A stretch of 64,000 nt of DNA from Auanema rhodensis (lineage: Eukaryota; Nematoda; Chromadorea; Rhabditida; Rhabditidae): the NCBI GenBank assembly GCA_964057225.1, contig OZ059895.1, forward strand, positions 21,710,688 through 21,774,687, in the 5' to 3' direction. A program made the translations under genes and the position numbers. Positions 37,810-53,400 of the stretch are shown piece after piece (position 1 is the stretch's first letter; every line of letters begins with the position of its first letter). The notes under the pieces are model-generated. The model did no database searches and was not told the origin of the DNA. It saw only the letters and a list, made by a program, of their open reading frames with translations.

Positions 37810-39564
37810 TAAAAATGCACCGAGATATCAACTGATATATGTTCACACTTATATCCTCGATTTTCACCCTGAAGAAATTATTTTTTCGTTGAATAACATT
37901 GTCCATCGTCTTTGCCTTGAAAAAAGGAATCTAAAAACATCTACTTCTTGCTAAATTATTTTGAAATTTTTCGAAAAAATTTTTGTCAAAATGTTTTTGG
38001 AAGCAATGTTGAGTGTACATGGAAACTCAACATACACTAATGCATCATTTTTCAAACGATCATAACTAATTTTTGTATTGAGCGTTTCTCAATGTAGTAT
38101 AGTGCATTCGATGCGGATTTTTAAGCTGCGTCGATCTGTGTTATCAGATTTGCGCTAGCTTAAAAATGCACCGAGATATCAACTGATATATGTTCACACT
38201 TATATCCTCGATTTTCACCCTGAAGAAATTATTTTTTCGTTGAATAACATTGTCCATCGTCTTTGCCTTGAAAAAAGGAATCTAAAAACATCTACTTCTT
38301 GCTAAATTATTTTGAAATTTTTCGAAAAAATTTTTGTCAAAATGTTTTTGGAAGCAATGTTGAGTGTACATGGAAACTCAACATACACTAATGCATCATT
38401 TTTCAAACGATCATAACTAATTTTTGTATTGAGCGTTTCTCAATGTAGTATAGTGCATTCGATGCGGATTTTCAAGCTGCGTCGATCTGTGTTATCAGAT
38501 TTGCGCTAGCTTAAAAATGCACCGAGATATCAACTGATATATGTTCACACTTATATCCTCGATTTTCACCCTGAAGAAATTATTTTTTCGTTGAATAACA
38601 TTGTCCATCGTCTTTGCCTTGAAAAAAGGAATCTAAAAACATCTACTTCTTGCTAAATTATTTTGAAATTTTTCGAAAAAATTTTTGTCAAAATGTTTTT
38701 GGAAGCAATGTTGAGTGTACATGGAAACTCAACATACACTAATGCATCATTTTTCAAACGATCATAACTAATTTTTGTATTGAGCGTTTCTCAATGTAGT
38801 ATAGTGCATTCGATGCGGATTTTTAAGCTGCGTCGATCTGTGTTATCAGATTTGCGCTAGCTTAAAAATGCACCGAGATATCAACTGATATATGTTCACA
38901 CTTATATCCTCGATTTTCACCCTGAAGAAATTATTTTTTCGTTGAATAACATTGTCCATCGTCTTTGCCTTGAAAAAAGGAATCTAAAAACATCTACTTC
39001 TTGCTAAATTATTTTGAAATTTTTCGAAAAAATTTTTGTCAAAATGTTTTTGGAAGCAATGTTGAGTGTACATGGAAACTCAACATACACTAATGCATCA
39101 TTTTTCAAACGATCATAACTAATTTTTGTATTGAGCGTTTCTCGATGTAGTATAGTGCATTCGATGCGGATTTTTAAGCTGCGTCGATCTGTGTTATCAG
39201 ATTTGCGCTAGCTTAAAAATGCACCGAGATATCAACTGATATAAGTTCACACTTAGATCCTCGATTTTCACCCTGAAGAATTAATTTTTTCGTTGAATAA
39301 CAATGTCCATCGTCTTTGCCTTGAAAAAAGAAATCTAAAAACATCTACTTCTTGCTAAATTATTTTGAAATTTTTCGAAAAAATTTTTGTCAAAATGTTT
39401 TTGGAAGCAATGTTGAGTGTACATGGAAACTCAACATACACTAATGCATCATTTTTCAAACGATCATAACTAATTTTTGTATTGAGCGTTTCTCGATGTA
39501 GTATAGTGCATTCGATGCGGATTTTTAAGCTGCGTCGATCTGTGTTATCAGATTTGCGCTAGCT

Positions 39565-42500
39565 TAAAAATGCACCGAGATATCAACTGATATAAGTTCA
39601 CACTTAGATCCTCGATTTTCACCCTGAAGAATTAATTTTTTCGTTGAATAACAATGTCCATCGTCTTTGCCTTGAAAAAACAAATCTAAAAACATCTACT
39701 TCTTGCTAAATTATTTTGAAATTTTTCGAAAAAATTTTTGTCAAAATGTTTTTGGAAGCAATGTTGAGTGTACATGGAAACTCAACATACACTAATGCAT
39801 CATTTTTCAAACGATCATAACTAATTTTTGTATTAAGCGTTTTTCAATGTAGTATAGTGCATTCGATGCGGATTTTTAAGCTGCGTCGATCTGTGTTATC
39901 AGATTTGCGCTAGCTTAAAAATGCACCGAGATATCAACTGATATATGTTCACACTTATATCCTCGATTTTCACCCTGAAGAAATTATTTTTTCGTTGAAT
40001 AACATTGTCCATCGTCTTTGCCTTGAAAAAAGGAATCTAAAAACATCTACTTCTTGCTAAATTATTTTGAAATTTTTCGAAAAAATTTTTGTCAAAATGT
40101 TTTTGGAAGCAATGTTGAGTGTACATGGAAACTCAACATACACTAATGCATCATTTTTCAAACGATCATAACTAATTTTTGTATTGAGCGTTTCTCAATG
40201 TAGTATAGTGCATTCGATGCGGATTTTTAAGCTGCGTCGATCTGTGTTATCAGATTTGCGCTAGCTTAAAAATGCACCGAGATATCAACTGATATAAGTT
40301 CACACTTATATCCTCGATTTTCACCCTGAAGAAATTATTTTTTCGTTGAATAACATTGTCCATCGTCTTTGCCTTGAAAAAAGGAATCTAAAAACATCTA
40401 CTTCTTGCTAAATTATTTTGAAATTTTTCGAAAAAATTTTTGTCAAAATGTTTTTGGAAGCAATGTTGAGTGTACATGGAAACTCAACATACACTAATGC
40501 ATCATTTTTCAAACGATCATAACTAATTTTTGTATTGAGCGTTTCTCAATGTAGTATAGTGCATTCGATGCGGATTTTCAAGCTGCGTCGATCTGTGTTA
40601 TCAGATTTGCGCTAGCTTAAAAATGCACCGAGATATCAACTGATATATGTTCACACTTATATCCTCGATTTTCACCCTGAAGAAATTATTTTTTCGTTGA
40701 ATAACATTGTCCATCGTCTTTGCCTTGAAAAAAGGAATCTAAAAACATCTACTTCTTGCTGAATTATTTTGAAATTTTTCGAAAAAATTTTTGTCAAAAT
40801 GTTTTTGGAAGCAATGTTGAGTGTACATGGAAACTCAACATACACTAATGCATCATTTTTCAAACGATCATAACTAATTTTTGTATTGAGCGTTTCTCAA
40901 TGTAGTATAGTGCATTCGATGCGGATTTTTAAGCTGCGTCGATCTGTGTTATCAGATTTGCGCTAGCTTAAAAATGCACCGAGATATCAACTGATATATG
41001 TTCACACTTATATCCTCGATTTTCACCCTGAAGAAATTATTTTTTCGTTGAATAACATTGTCCATCGTCTTTGCCTTGAAAAAAGGAATCTAAAAACATC
41101 TACTTCTTGCTAAATTATTTTGAAATTTTTCGAAAAAATTTTTGTCAAAATGTTTTTGGAAGCAATGTTGAGTGTACATGGAAACTCAACATACACTAAT
41201 GCATCATTTTTCAAACGATCATAACTAATTTTTGTATTGAGCGTTTCTCAATGTAGTATAGTGCATTCGATGCGGATTTTTAAGCTGCGTCGATCTGTGT
41301 TATCAGATTTGCGCTAGCTTAAAAATGCACCGAGATATCAACTGATATAAGTTCACACTTAGATCCTCGATTTTCACCCTGAAGAATTAATTTTTTCGTT
41401 GAATAACAATGTCCATCGTCTTTGCCTTGAAAAAACAAATCTAAAAACATCTACTTCTTGCTAAATTATTTTGAAATTTTTCGAAAAAATTTTTGTCAAA
41501 ATGTTTTTGGAAGCAATGTTGAGTGTACATGGAAACTCAACATACACTAATGCATCATTTTTCAAACGATCATAACTAATTTTTGTATTAAGCGTTTTTC
41601 AATGTAGTATAGTGCATTCGATGCGGATTTTTAAGCTGCGTCGATCTGTGTTATCAGATTTGCGCTAGCTTAAAAATGCACCGAGATATCAACTGATATA
41701 TGTTCACACTTATATCCTCGATTTTCACCCTGAAGAAATTATTTTTTCGTTGAATAACATTGTCCATCGTCTTTGCCTTGAAAAAAGGAATCTAAAAACA
41801 TCTACTTCTTGCTAAATTATTTTGAAATTTTTCGAAAAAATTTTTGTCAAAATGTTTTTGGAAGCAATGTTGAGTGTACATGGAAACTCAACATACACTA
41901 ATGCATCATTTTTCAAACGATCATAACTAATTTTTGTATTGAGCGTTTCTCAATGTAGTATAGTGCATTCGATGCGGATTTTTAAGCTGCGTCGATCTGT
42001 GTTATCAGATTTGCGCTAGCTTAAAAATGCACCGAGATATCAACTGATATAAGTTCACACTTATATCCTCGATTTTCACCCTGAAGAAATTGTTTTTTCG
42101 TTGAATAACATTGTCCATCGTCTTTGCCTTGAAAAAAGGAATCTAAAAACATCTACTTCTTGCTAAATTATTTTGAAATTTTTCGAAAAAATTTTTGTCA
42201 AAATGTTTTTGGAAGCAATGTTGAGTGTACATGGAAACTCAACATACACTAATGCATCATTTTTCAAACGATCATAACTAATTTTTGTATTGAGCGTTTC
42301 TCAATGTAGTATAGTGCATTCGATGCGGATTTTCAAGCTGCGTCGATCTGTGTTATCAGATTTGCGCTAGCTTAAAAATGCACCGAGATATCAACTGATA
42401 TATGTTCACACTTATATCCTCGATTTTCACCCTGAAGAAATTATTTTTTCGTTGAATAACATTGTCCATCGTCTTTGCCTTGAAAAAAGGAATCTAAAAA

Positions 42501-43074
42501 CATCTACTTCTTGCTGAATTATTTTGAAATTTTTCGAAAAAATTTTTGTCAAAATGTTTTTGGAAGCAATGTTGAGTGTACATGGAAACTCAACATACAC
42601 TAATGCATCATTTTTCAAACGATCATAACTAATTTTTGTATTGAGCGTTTCTCAATGTAGTATAGTGCATTCGATGCGGATTTTTAAGCTGCGTCGATCT
42701 GTGTTATCAGATTTGCGCTAGCTTAAAAATGCACCGAGATATCAACTGATATATGTTCACACTTATATCCTCGATTTTCACCCTGAAGAAATTATTTTTT
42801 CGTTGAATAACATTGTCCATCGTCTTTGCCTTGAAAAAAGGAATCTAAAAACATCTACTTCTTGCTAAATTATTTTGAAATTTTTCGAAAAAATTTTTGT
42901 CAAAATGTTTTTGGAAGCAATGTTGAGTGTACATGGAAACTCAACATACACTAATGCATCATTTTTCAAACGATCATAACTAATTTTTGTATTGAGCGTT
43001 TCTCAATGTAGTATAGTGCATTCGATGCGGATTTTTAAGCTGCGTCGATCTGTGTTATCAGATTTGCGCTAGCT
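39565..43074 (+). repeat. Tandem 5-monomer higher-order repeat (M110-M114 / M115-M119)
   Basis: Each 1755-bp unit is: class B with CAAATC, G281A and C289T; standard; a chimeric copy with T31A only plus T313C; a copy with A144G (TTGCTGAATT); standard. The second unit starts at 41320 and differs by one private change in M117 (AATTGTTTT). The A144G change removes a reverse-strand stop, which explains the identical 63-codon open frames 1755 bp apart. Confidence 0.88.
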
Positions 43075-46000
43075 TAAAAATGCACCGAGATATCAACTGA
43101 TATATGTTCACACATATATCCTCGATTTTCACCCTGAAGAAATTATTTTTTCGTTGAATAACATTGTCCATCGTCTTTGCCTTGAAAAAAGGAATCTAAA
43201 AACATCTACTTCTTGCTAAATTATTTTGAAATTTTTCGAAAAAATTTTTGTCAAAATGTTTTTGGAAGCAATGTTGAGTGTACATGGAAACTCAACATAC
43301 ACTAATGCATCATTTTTCAAACGATCATAACTAATTTTTGTATTGAGCGTTTCTCGATGTAGTATAGTGCATTCGATGCGGATTTTTAAGCTGCGTCGAT
43401 CTGTGTTATCAGATTTGCGCTAGCTTAAAAATGCACCGAGATATCAACTGATATATGTTCACACTTATATCCTCGATTTTCACCCTGAAGAAATTATTTT
43501 TTCGTTGAATAACATTGTCCATCGTCTTTGCCTTGAAAAAAGGAATCTAAAAACATCTACTTCTTGCTAAATTATTTTGAAATTTTTCGAAAAAATTTTT
43601 GTCAAAATGTTTTTGGAAGCAATGTTGAGTGTACATGGAAACTCAACATACACTAATGCATCATTTTTCAAACGATCATAACTAATTTTTGTATTGAGCG
43701 TTTCTCAATGTAGTATAGTGCATTCGATGCGGATTTTTAAGCTGCGTCGATCTGTGTTATCAGATTTGCTCTAGCTTAAAAATGCACCGAGATATCAACT
43801 GATATATGTTCACACTTATATCCTCGATTTTCACCCTGAAGAAATTATTTTTTCGTTGAATAACATTGTCCATCGTCTTTGCCTTGAAAAAAGGAATCTA
43901 AAAACATCTACTTCTTGCTAAATTATTTTGAAATTTTTCGAAAAAATTTTTGTCAAAATGTTTTTGGAAGCAATGTTGAGTGTACATGGAAACTCAACAT
44001 ACACTAATGCATCATTTTTCAAACGATCATAACTAATTTTTGTATTAAGCGTTTCTCAATGTAGTATAGTGCATTCGATGCGGATTTTTAAGCTGCGTCG
44101 ATCTGTGTTATCAGATTTGCTCTAGCTTAAAAATGCACCGAGATATCAACTGATATATGTTCACACTTATATCCTCGATTTTCACCCTGAAGAAATTATT
44201 TTTTCGTTGAATAACATTGTCCATCGTCTTTGCCTTGAAAAAAGGAATCTAAAAACATCTACTTCTTGCTAAATTATTTTGAAATTTTTCGAAAAAATTT
44301 TTGTCAAAATGTTTTTGGAAGCAATGTTGAGTGTACATGGAAACTCAACATACACTAATGCATCATTTTTCAAACGATCATAACTAATTTTTGTATTGAG
44401 CGTTTCTCGATGTAGTATAGTGCATTCGATGCGGATTTTTAAGCTGCGTCGATCTGTGTTATCAGATTTGCGCTAGCTTAAAAATGCACCGAGATATCAA
44501 CTGATATAAGTTCACACTTAGATCCTCGATTTTCACCCTGAAGAATTAATTTTTTCGTTGAATAACAATGTCCATCGTCTTTGCCTTGAAAAAAGAAATC
44601 TAAAAACATCTACTTCTTGCTAAATTATTTTGAAATTTTTCGAAAAAATTTTTGTCAAAATGTTTTTGGAAGCAATGTTGAGTGTACATGGAAACTCAAC
44701 ATACACTAATGCATCATTTTTCAAACGATCATAACTAATTTTTGTATTGAGCGTTTCTCAATGTAGTATAGTGCATTCGATGCGGATTTTTAAGCTGCGT
44801 CGATCTGTGTTATCAGATTTGCGCTAGCTTAAAAATGCACCGAGATATCAACTGATATATGTTCACACTTATATCCTCGATTTTCACCCTGAAGAAATTA
44901 TTTTTTCGTTGAATAACATTGTCCATCGTCTTTGCCTTGAAAAAAGGAATATAAAAACATCTACTTCTTGCTAAATTATTTTGAAATTTTTCGAAAAAAT
45001 TTTTGTCAAAATGTTTTTGGAAGCAATGTTGAGTGTACATGGAAACTCAACATACACTAATGCATCATTTTTCAAACGATCATAACTAATTTTTGTATTG
45101 AGCGTTTCTCAATGTAGTATAGTGCATTCGATGCGGATTTTTAAGCTGCGTCGATCTGTGTTATCAGATTTGCGCTAGCTTAAAAATGCACCGAGATATC
45201 AACTGATATATGTTCACACTTATATCCTCGATTTTCACCCTGAAGAAATTATTTTTTCGTTGAATAACATTGTCCATCGTCTTTGCCTTGAAAAAAGGAA
45301 TCTAAAAACATCTACTTCTTGCTAAATTATTTTGAAATTTTTCGAAAAAATTTTTGTCAAAATGTTTTTGGAAGCAATGTTGAGTGTACATGGAAACTCA
45401 ACATACACTAATGCATCATTTTTCAAACGATCATAACTAATTTTTGTATTGAGCGTTTCTCAATGTAGTATAGTGCATTCGATGCGGATTTTTAAGCTGC
45501 GTCGATCTGTGTTATCAGATTTGCGCTAGCTTAAAAATGCACCGAGATATCAACTGATATATGTTCACACTTATATCCTCGATTTTCACCCTGAAGAAAT
45601 TATTTTTTCGTTGAATAACATTGTCCATCGTCTTTGCCTTGAAAAAAGGAATCTAAAAACATCTACTTCTTGCTAAATTATTTTGAAATTTTTCGAAAAA
45701 ATTTTTGTCAAAATGTTTTTGGAAGCAATGTTGAGTGTACATGGAAACTCAACATACACTAATGCATCATTTTTCAAACGATCATAACTAATTTTTGTAT
45801 TGAGCGTTTCTCAATGTAGTATAGTGCATTCGATGCGGATTTTTAAGCTGCGTCGATCTGTGTTATCAGATTTGCGCTAGCTTAAAAATGCACCGAGATA
45901 TCAACTGATATATGTTCACACTTATATCCTCGATTTTCACCCTGAAGAAATTATTTTTTCGTTGAATAACATTGTCCATCGTCTTTGCCTTGAAAAAAGG

Positions 46001-49000
46001 AATCTAAAAACATCTACTTCTTGCTAAATTATTTTGAAATTTTTCGAAAAAATTTTTGTCAAAATGTTTTTGGAAGCAATGTTGAGTGTACATGGAAACT
46101 CAACATACACTAATGCATCATTTTTCAAACGATCATAACTAATTTTTGTATTGAGCGTTTCTCGATGTAGTATAGTGCATTCGATGCGGATTTTTAAGCT
46201 GCGTCGATCTGTGTTATCAGATTTGCGCTAGCTTAAAAATGCACCGAGATATCAACTGATATAAGTTCACACTTAGATCCTCGATTTTCACCCTGAAGAA
46301 TTAATTTTTTCGTTGAATAACAATGTCCATCGTCTTTGCCTTGAAAAAACAAATCTAAAAACATCTACTTCTTGCTAAATTATTTTGAAATTTTTCGAAA
46401 AAATTTTTGTCAAAATGTTTTTGGAAGCAATGTTGAGTGTACATGGAAACTCAACATACACTAATGCATCATTTTTCAAACGATCATAACTAATTTTTGT
46501 ATTGAGCGTTTCTCAATGTAGTATAGTGCATTCGATGCGGATTTTTAAGCTGCGTCGATCTGTGTTATCAGATTTGCGCTAGCTTAAAAATGCACCGAGA
46601 TATCAACTGATATATGTTCACACTTATATCCTCGATTTTCACCCTGAAGAAATTATTTTTTCGTTGAATAACATTGTCCATCGTCTTTGCCTTGAAAAAA
46701 GGAATCTAAAAACATCTACTTCTTGCTAAATTATTTTGAAATTTTTCGAAAAAATTTTTGTCAAAATGTTTTTGGAAGCAATGTTGAGTGTACATGGAAA
46801 CTCAACATACACTAATGCATCATTTTTCAAACGATCATAACTAGTTTTTGTATTGAGCGTTTCTCAATGTAGTATAGTGCATTCAATGCGGATTTTTAAG
46901 CTGCGTCGATCTGTGTTATCAGATTTGCTCTAGCTTAAAAATGCACCGAGATATCAACTGATATATGTTCACACTTATATCCTCGATTTTCACCCTGAAG
47001 AAATTATTTTTTCGTTGAATAACATTGTCCATCGTCTTTGCCTTGAAAAAAGGAATCTAAAAACATCTACTTCTTGCTAAATTATTTTGAAATTTTTCGA
47101 AAAAATTTTTGTCAAAATGTTTTTGGAAGCAATGTTGAGTGTACATGGAAACTCAACATACACTAATGCATCATTTTTCAAACGATCATAACTAATTTTT
47201 GTATTGAGCGTTTCTCAATGTAGTATAGTGCATTCAATGCGGATTTTTAAGCTGCGTCGATCTGTGTTATCAGATTTGCTCTAGCTTAAAAATGCACCGA
47301 GATATCAACTGATATATGTTCACACTTATATCCTCGATTTTCACCCTGAAGAAATTATTTTTTCGTTGAATAACATTGTCCATCGTCTTTGCCTTGAAAA
47401 AAGGAATCTAAAAACATCTACTTCTTGCTAAATTATTTTGAAATTTTTCGAAAAAATTTTTGTCAAAATGTTTTTGGAAGCAATGTTGAGTGTACATGGA
47501 AACTCAACATACACTAATGCATCATTTTTCAAACGATCATAACTAATTTTTGTATTAAGCGTTTCTCAATGTAGTATAGTGCATTCGATGCGGATTTTTA
47601 AGCTGCGTCGATCTGTGTTATCAGATTTGCTCTAGCTTAAAAATGCACCGAGATATCAACTGATATATGTTCACACTTATATCCTCGATTTTCACCCTGA
47701 AGAAATTATTTTTTCGTTGAATAACATTGTCCATCGTCTTTGCCTTGAAAAAAGGAATCTAAAAACATCTACTTCTTGCTAAATTATTTTGAAATTTTTC
47801 GAAAAAATTTTTGTCAAAATGTTTTTGGAAGCAATGTTGAGTGTACATGGAAACTCAACATACACTAATGCATCATTTTTCAAACGATCATAACTAATTT
47901 TTGTATTGAGCGTTTCTCAATGTAGTATAGTGCATTCGATGCGGATTTTTAAGCTGCGTCGATCTGTGTTATCAGATTTGCTCTAGCTTAAAAATGCACC
48001 GAGATATCAACTGATATATGTTCACACTTATATCCTCGATTTTCACCCTGAAGAAATTATTTTTTCGTTGAATAACATTGTCCATCGTCTTTGCCTTGAA
48101 AAAAGGAATCTAAAAACATCTACTTCTTGCTAAATTATTTTGAAATTTTTCGAAAAAATTTTTGTCAAAATGTTTTTGGAAGCAATGTTGAGTGTACATG
48201 GAAACTCAACATACACTAATGCATCATTTTTCAAACGATCATAACTAATTTTTGTATTAAGCGTTTCTCAATGTAGTATAGTGCATTCGATGCGGATTTT
48301 TAAGCTGCGTCGATCTGTGTTATCAGATTTGCTCTAGCTTAAAAATGCACCGAGATATCAACTGATATATGTTCACACTTATATCCTCGATTTTCACCCT
48401 GAAGAAATTATTTTTTCGTTGAATAACATTGTCCATCGTCTTTGCCTTGAAAAAAGGAATCTAAAAACATCTACTTCTTGCTAAATTATTTTGAAATTTT
48501 TCGAAAAAATTTTTGTCAAAATGTTTTTGGAAGCAATGTTGAGTGTACATGGAAACTCAACATACACTAATGCATCATTTTTCAAACGATCATAACTAAT
48601 TTTTGTATTGAGCGTTTCTCGATGTAGTATAGTGCATTCGATGCGGATTTTTAAGCTGCGTCGATCTGTGTTATCAGATTTGCGCTAGCTTAAAAATGCA
48701 CCGAGATATCAACTGATATAAGTTCACACTTAGATCCTCGATTTTCACCCTGAAGAATTAATTTTTTCGTTGAATAACAATGTCCATCGTCTTTGCCTTG
48801 AAAAAAGAAATCTAAAAACATCTACTTCTTGCTAAATTATATTGAAATTTTTCGAAAAAATTTTTGTCAAAATGTTTTTGGAAGCAATGTTGAGTGTACA
48901 TGGAAACTCAACATACACTAATGCATCATTTTTCAAACGATCATAACTAATTTTTGTATTGAGCGTTTCTCAATGTAGTATAGTGCATTCGATGCGGATT

Positions 49001-50445
49001 TTTAAGCTGCGTCGATCTGTGTTATCAGATTTGCGCTAGCTTAAAAATGCACCGAGATATCAACTGATATATGTTCACACTTATATCCTCGATTTTCACC
49101 CTGAAGAAATTATTTTTTCGTTGAATAACATTGTCCATCGTCTTTGCCTTGAAAAAAGGAATCTAAAAACATCTACTTCTTGCTAAATTATTTTGAAATT
49201 TTTCGAAAAAATTTTTGTCAAAATGTTTTTGGAAGCAATGTTGAGTGTACATGGAAACTCAACATACACTAATGCATCATTTTTCAAACGATCATAACTA
49301 ATTTTTGTATTGAGCGTTTCTCAATGTAGTATAGTGCATTCGATGCGGATTTTTAAGCTGCGTCGATCTGTGTTATCAGATTTGCGCTAGCTTAAAAATG
49401 CACCGAGATATCAACTGATATATGTTCACACTTATATCCTCGATTTTCACCCTGAAGAAATTATTTTTTCGTTGAATAACATTGTCCATCGTCTTTGCCT
49501 TGAAAAAAGGAATCTAAAAACATCTACTTCTTGCTAAATTATTTTGAAATTTTTCGAAAAAATTTTTGTCAAAATGTTTTTGGAAGCAATGTTGAGTGTA
49601 CATGGAAACTCAACATACACTAATGCATCATTTTTCAAACGATCATAACTAATTTTTGTATTGAGCGTTTCTCAATGTAGTATAGTGCATTCGATGCGGA
49701 TTTTTAAGCTGCGTCGATCTGTGTTATCAGATTTGCGCTAGCTTGAAAATGCACCGAGATATCAACTGATATATGTTCACACTTATATCCTCGATTTTCA
49801 CCCTGAAGAAATTATTTTTTCGTTGAATAACATTGTCCATCGTCTTTGCCTTGAAAAAAGGAATCTAAAAACATCTACTTCTTGCTAAATTATTTTGAAA
49901 TTTTTCGAAAAAATTTTTGTCAAAATGTTTTTGGAAGCAATGTTGAGTGTACATGGAAACTCAACATACACTAATGCATCATTTTTCAAACGATCATAAC
50001 TAATTTTTGTATTGAGCGTTTCTCAATGTAGTATAGTGCATTCGATGCGGATTTTTAAGCTGCGTCGATCTGTGTTATCAGATTTGCGCTAGCTTGAAAA
50101 TGCACCGAGATATCAACTGATATATGTTCACACTTAGATCCTCGATTTTCACCCTGAAGAATTAATTTTTTCGTTGAATAACAATGTCCATCGTCTTTGC
50201 TTTGAAAAAAGAAATCTAAAAACATCTACTTCTTGCTAAATTATTTTGAAATTTTTCGAAAAAATTTTTGTCAAAATGTTTTTGGAAGCAATGTTGAGTG
50301 TACATGGAAACTCAACATACACTAATGCATCATTTTTCAAACGATCATAACTAATTTTTGTATTGAGCGTTTCTCAATGTAGTATAGTGCATTCGATGCG
50401 GATTTTTAAGCTGCGTCGATCTGTGTTATCAGATTTGCGCTAGCT

Positions 50446-53400
50446 TAAAAATGCACCGAGATATCAACTGATATATGTTCACACTTATATCCTCGATTTT
50501 CACCCTGAAGAAATTATTTTTTCGTTGAATAACATTGTCCATCGTCTTTGCCTTGAAAAAAGGAATCTAAAAACATCTACTTCTTGCTAAATTATTTTGA
50601 AATTTTTCGAAAAAATTTTTGTCAAAATGTTTTTGGAAGCAATGTTGAGTGTACATGGAAACTCAACATACACTAATGCATCATTTTTCAAACGATCATA
50701 ACTAATTTTTGTATTGAGCGTTTCTCAATGTAGTATAGTGCATTCGATGCGGATTTTTAAGCTGCGTCGATCTGTGTTATCAGATTTGCGCTAGCTTAAA
50801 AATGCACCGAGATATCAACTGATATATGTTCACACTTATATCCTCGATTTTCACCCTGAAGAAATTATTTTTTCGTTGAATAACATTGTCCATCGTCTTT
50901 GCCTTGAAAAAAGGAATCTAAAAACATCTACTTCTTGCTAAATTATTTTGAAATTTTTCGAAAAAATTTTTGTCAAAATGTTTTTGGAAGCAATGTTGAG
51001 TGTACATGGAAACTCAACATACACTAATGCATCATTTTTCAAACGATCATAACTAATTTTTGTATTGAGCGTTTCTCAATGTAGTATAGTGCATTCGATG
51101 CGGATTTTTAAGCTGCGTCGATCTGTGTTATCAGATTTGCGCTAGCTTAAAAATGCACCGAGATATCAACTGATATATGTTCACACTTATATCCTCGATT
51201 TTCACCCTGAAGAAATTATTTTTTCGTTGAATAACATTGTCCATCGTCTTTGCCTTGAAAAAAGGAATCTAAAAACATCTACTTCTTGCTAAATTATTTT
51301 GAAATTTTTCGAAAAAATTTTTGTCAAAATGTTTTTGGAAGCAATGTTGAGTGTACATGGAAACTCAACATACACTAATGCATCATTTTTCAAACGATCA
51401 TAACTAATTTTTGTATTGAGCGTTTCTCAATGTAGTATAGTGCATTCGATGCGGATTTTTAAGCTGCGTCGATCTGTGTTATCAGATTTGCGCTAGCTTG
51501 AAAATGCACCGAGATATCAACTGATATATGTTCACACTTATATCCTCGATTTTCACCCTGAAGAAATTATTTTTTCGTTGAATAACATTGTCCATCGTCT
51601 TTGCCTTGAAAAAAGGAATCTAAAAACATCTACTTCTTGCTAAATTATTTTGAAATTTTTCGAAAAAATTTTTGTCAAAATTGTTTTTGGAAGCAATGTT
51701 GAGTGTACATGGAAACTCAACATACACTAATGCATCATTTTTCAAACGATCATAACTAATTTTTGTATTGAGCGTTTCTCAATGTAGTATAGTGCATTCG
51801 ATGCGGATTTTTAAGCTGCGTCGATCTGTGTTATCAGATTTGCGCTAGCTTAAAAATGCACCGAGATATCAACTGATATATGTTCACACTTATATCCTTG
51901 ATTTTCACCCTGAAGAAATTATTTTTTCGTTGAATAACATTGTCCATCGTCTTTGCCTTGAAAAAAGGAATCTAAAAACATCTACTTCTTGCTAAATTAT
52001 TTTGAAATTTTTCGAAAAAATTTTTGTCAAAATGTTTTTGGAAGCAATGTTGAGTGTACATGGAAACTCAACATACACTAATGCATCATTTTTCAAACGA
52101 TCATAACTAATTTTTGTATTGAGCGTTTCTCAATGTAGTATAGTGCATTCGATGCGGATTTTTAAGCTGCGTCGATCTGTGTTATCAGATTTGCGCTAGC
52201 TTAAAAATGCACCGAGATATCAACTGATATATGTTCACACTTATATCCTCGATTTTCACCCTGAAGAAATTATTTTTTCGTTGAATAACATTGTCCATCG
52301 TCTTTGCCTTGAAAAAAGGAATCTAAAAACATCTACTTCTTGCTAAATTATTTTGAAATTTTTCGAAAAAATTTTTGTCAAAATGTTTTTGGAAGCAATG
52401 TTGAGTGTACATGGAAACTCAACATACACTAATGCATCATTTTTCAAACGATCATAACTAATTTTTGTATTGAGCGTTTCTCAATGTAGTATAGTGCATT
52501 CGATGCGGATTTTTAAGCTGCGTCGATCTGTGTTATCAGATTTGCGCTAGCTTAAAAATGCACCGAGATATCAACTGATATATGTTCACACTTATATCCT
52601 CGATTTTCACCCTGAAGAAATTATTTTTTCGTTGAATAACATTGTCCATCGTCTTTGCCTTGAAAAAAGGAATCTAAAAACATCTACTTCTTGCTAAATT
52701 ATTTTGAAATTTTTCGAAAAAATTTTTGTCAAAATGTTTTTGGAAGCAATGTTGAGTGTACATGGAAACTCAACATACACTAATGCATCATTTTTCAAAC
52801 GATCATAACTAATTTTTGTATTGAGCGTTTCTCAATGTAGTATAGTGCATTCGATGCGGATTTTTAAGCTGCGTCGATCTGTGTTATCAGATTTGCGCTA
52901 GCTTAAAAATGCACCGAGATATCAACTGATATATGTTCACACTTATATCCTCGATTTTCACCCTGAAGAAATTATTTTTTCGTTGAATAACATTGTCCAT
53001 CGTCTTTGCCTTGAAAAAAGGAATCTAAAAACATCTACTTCTTGCTAAATTATTTTGAAATTTTTCGAAAAAATTTTTGTCAAAATGTTTTTGGAAGCAA
53101 TGTTGAGTGTACATGGAAACTCAACATACACTAATGCATCATTTTTCAAACGATCATAACTAATTTTTGTATTGAGCGTTTCTCAATGTAGTATAGTGCA
53201 TTCGATGCGGATTTTTAAGCTGCGTCGATCTGTGTTATCAGATTTGCGCTAGCTTAAAAATGCACCGAGATATCAACTGATATATGTTCACACTTATATC
53301 CTCGATTTTCACCCTGAAGAAATTATTTTTTCGTTGAATAACATTGTCCATCGTCTTTGCCTTGAAAAAAGGAATCTAAAAACATCTACTTCTTGCTAAA

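Noticed and set aside
40672-40863. 63-codon open frame on the minus strand, with an identical one at 42427-42618
   Set aside because: It lies wholly inside satellite monomers M113 and M118 and exists only because A144G changes one reverse-strand stop codon. The two are identical because they belong to the 5-monomer duplication. There is no promoter, homology or coding signature.
44813-45040. 75-codon open frame on the minus strand
   Set aside because: It is satellite M125 plus the end of M124, opened by a single substitution (GGAATATAAAAAC). It has no recognisable protein family.
51499-51850. The extra T in M144 as a functional frame or boundary element
   Set aside because: It is one base in a T-rich run in non-coding repeat, absent from its duplicate, and most simply a mutation or a sequencing slip.
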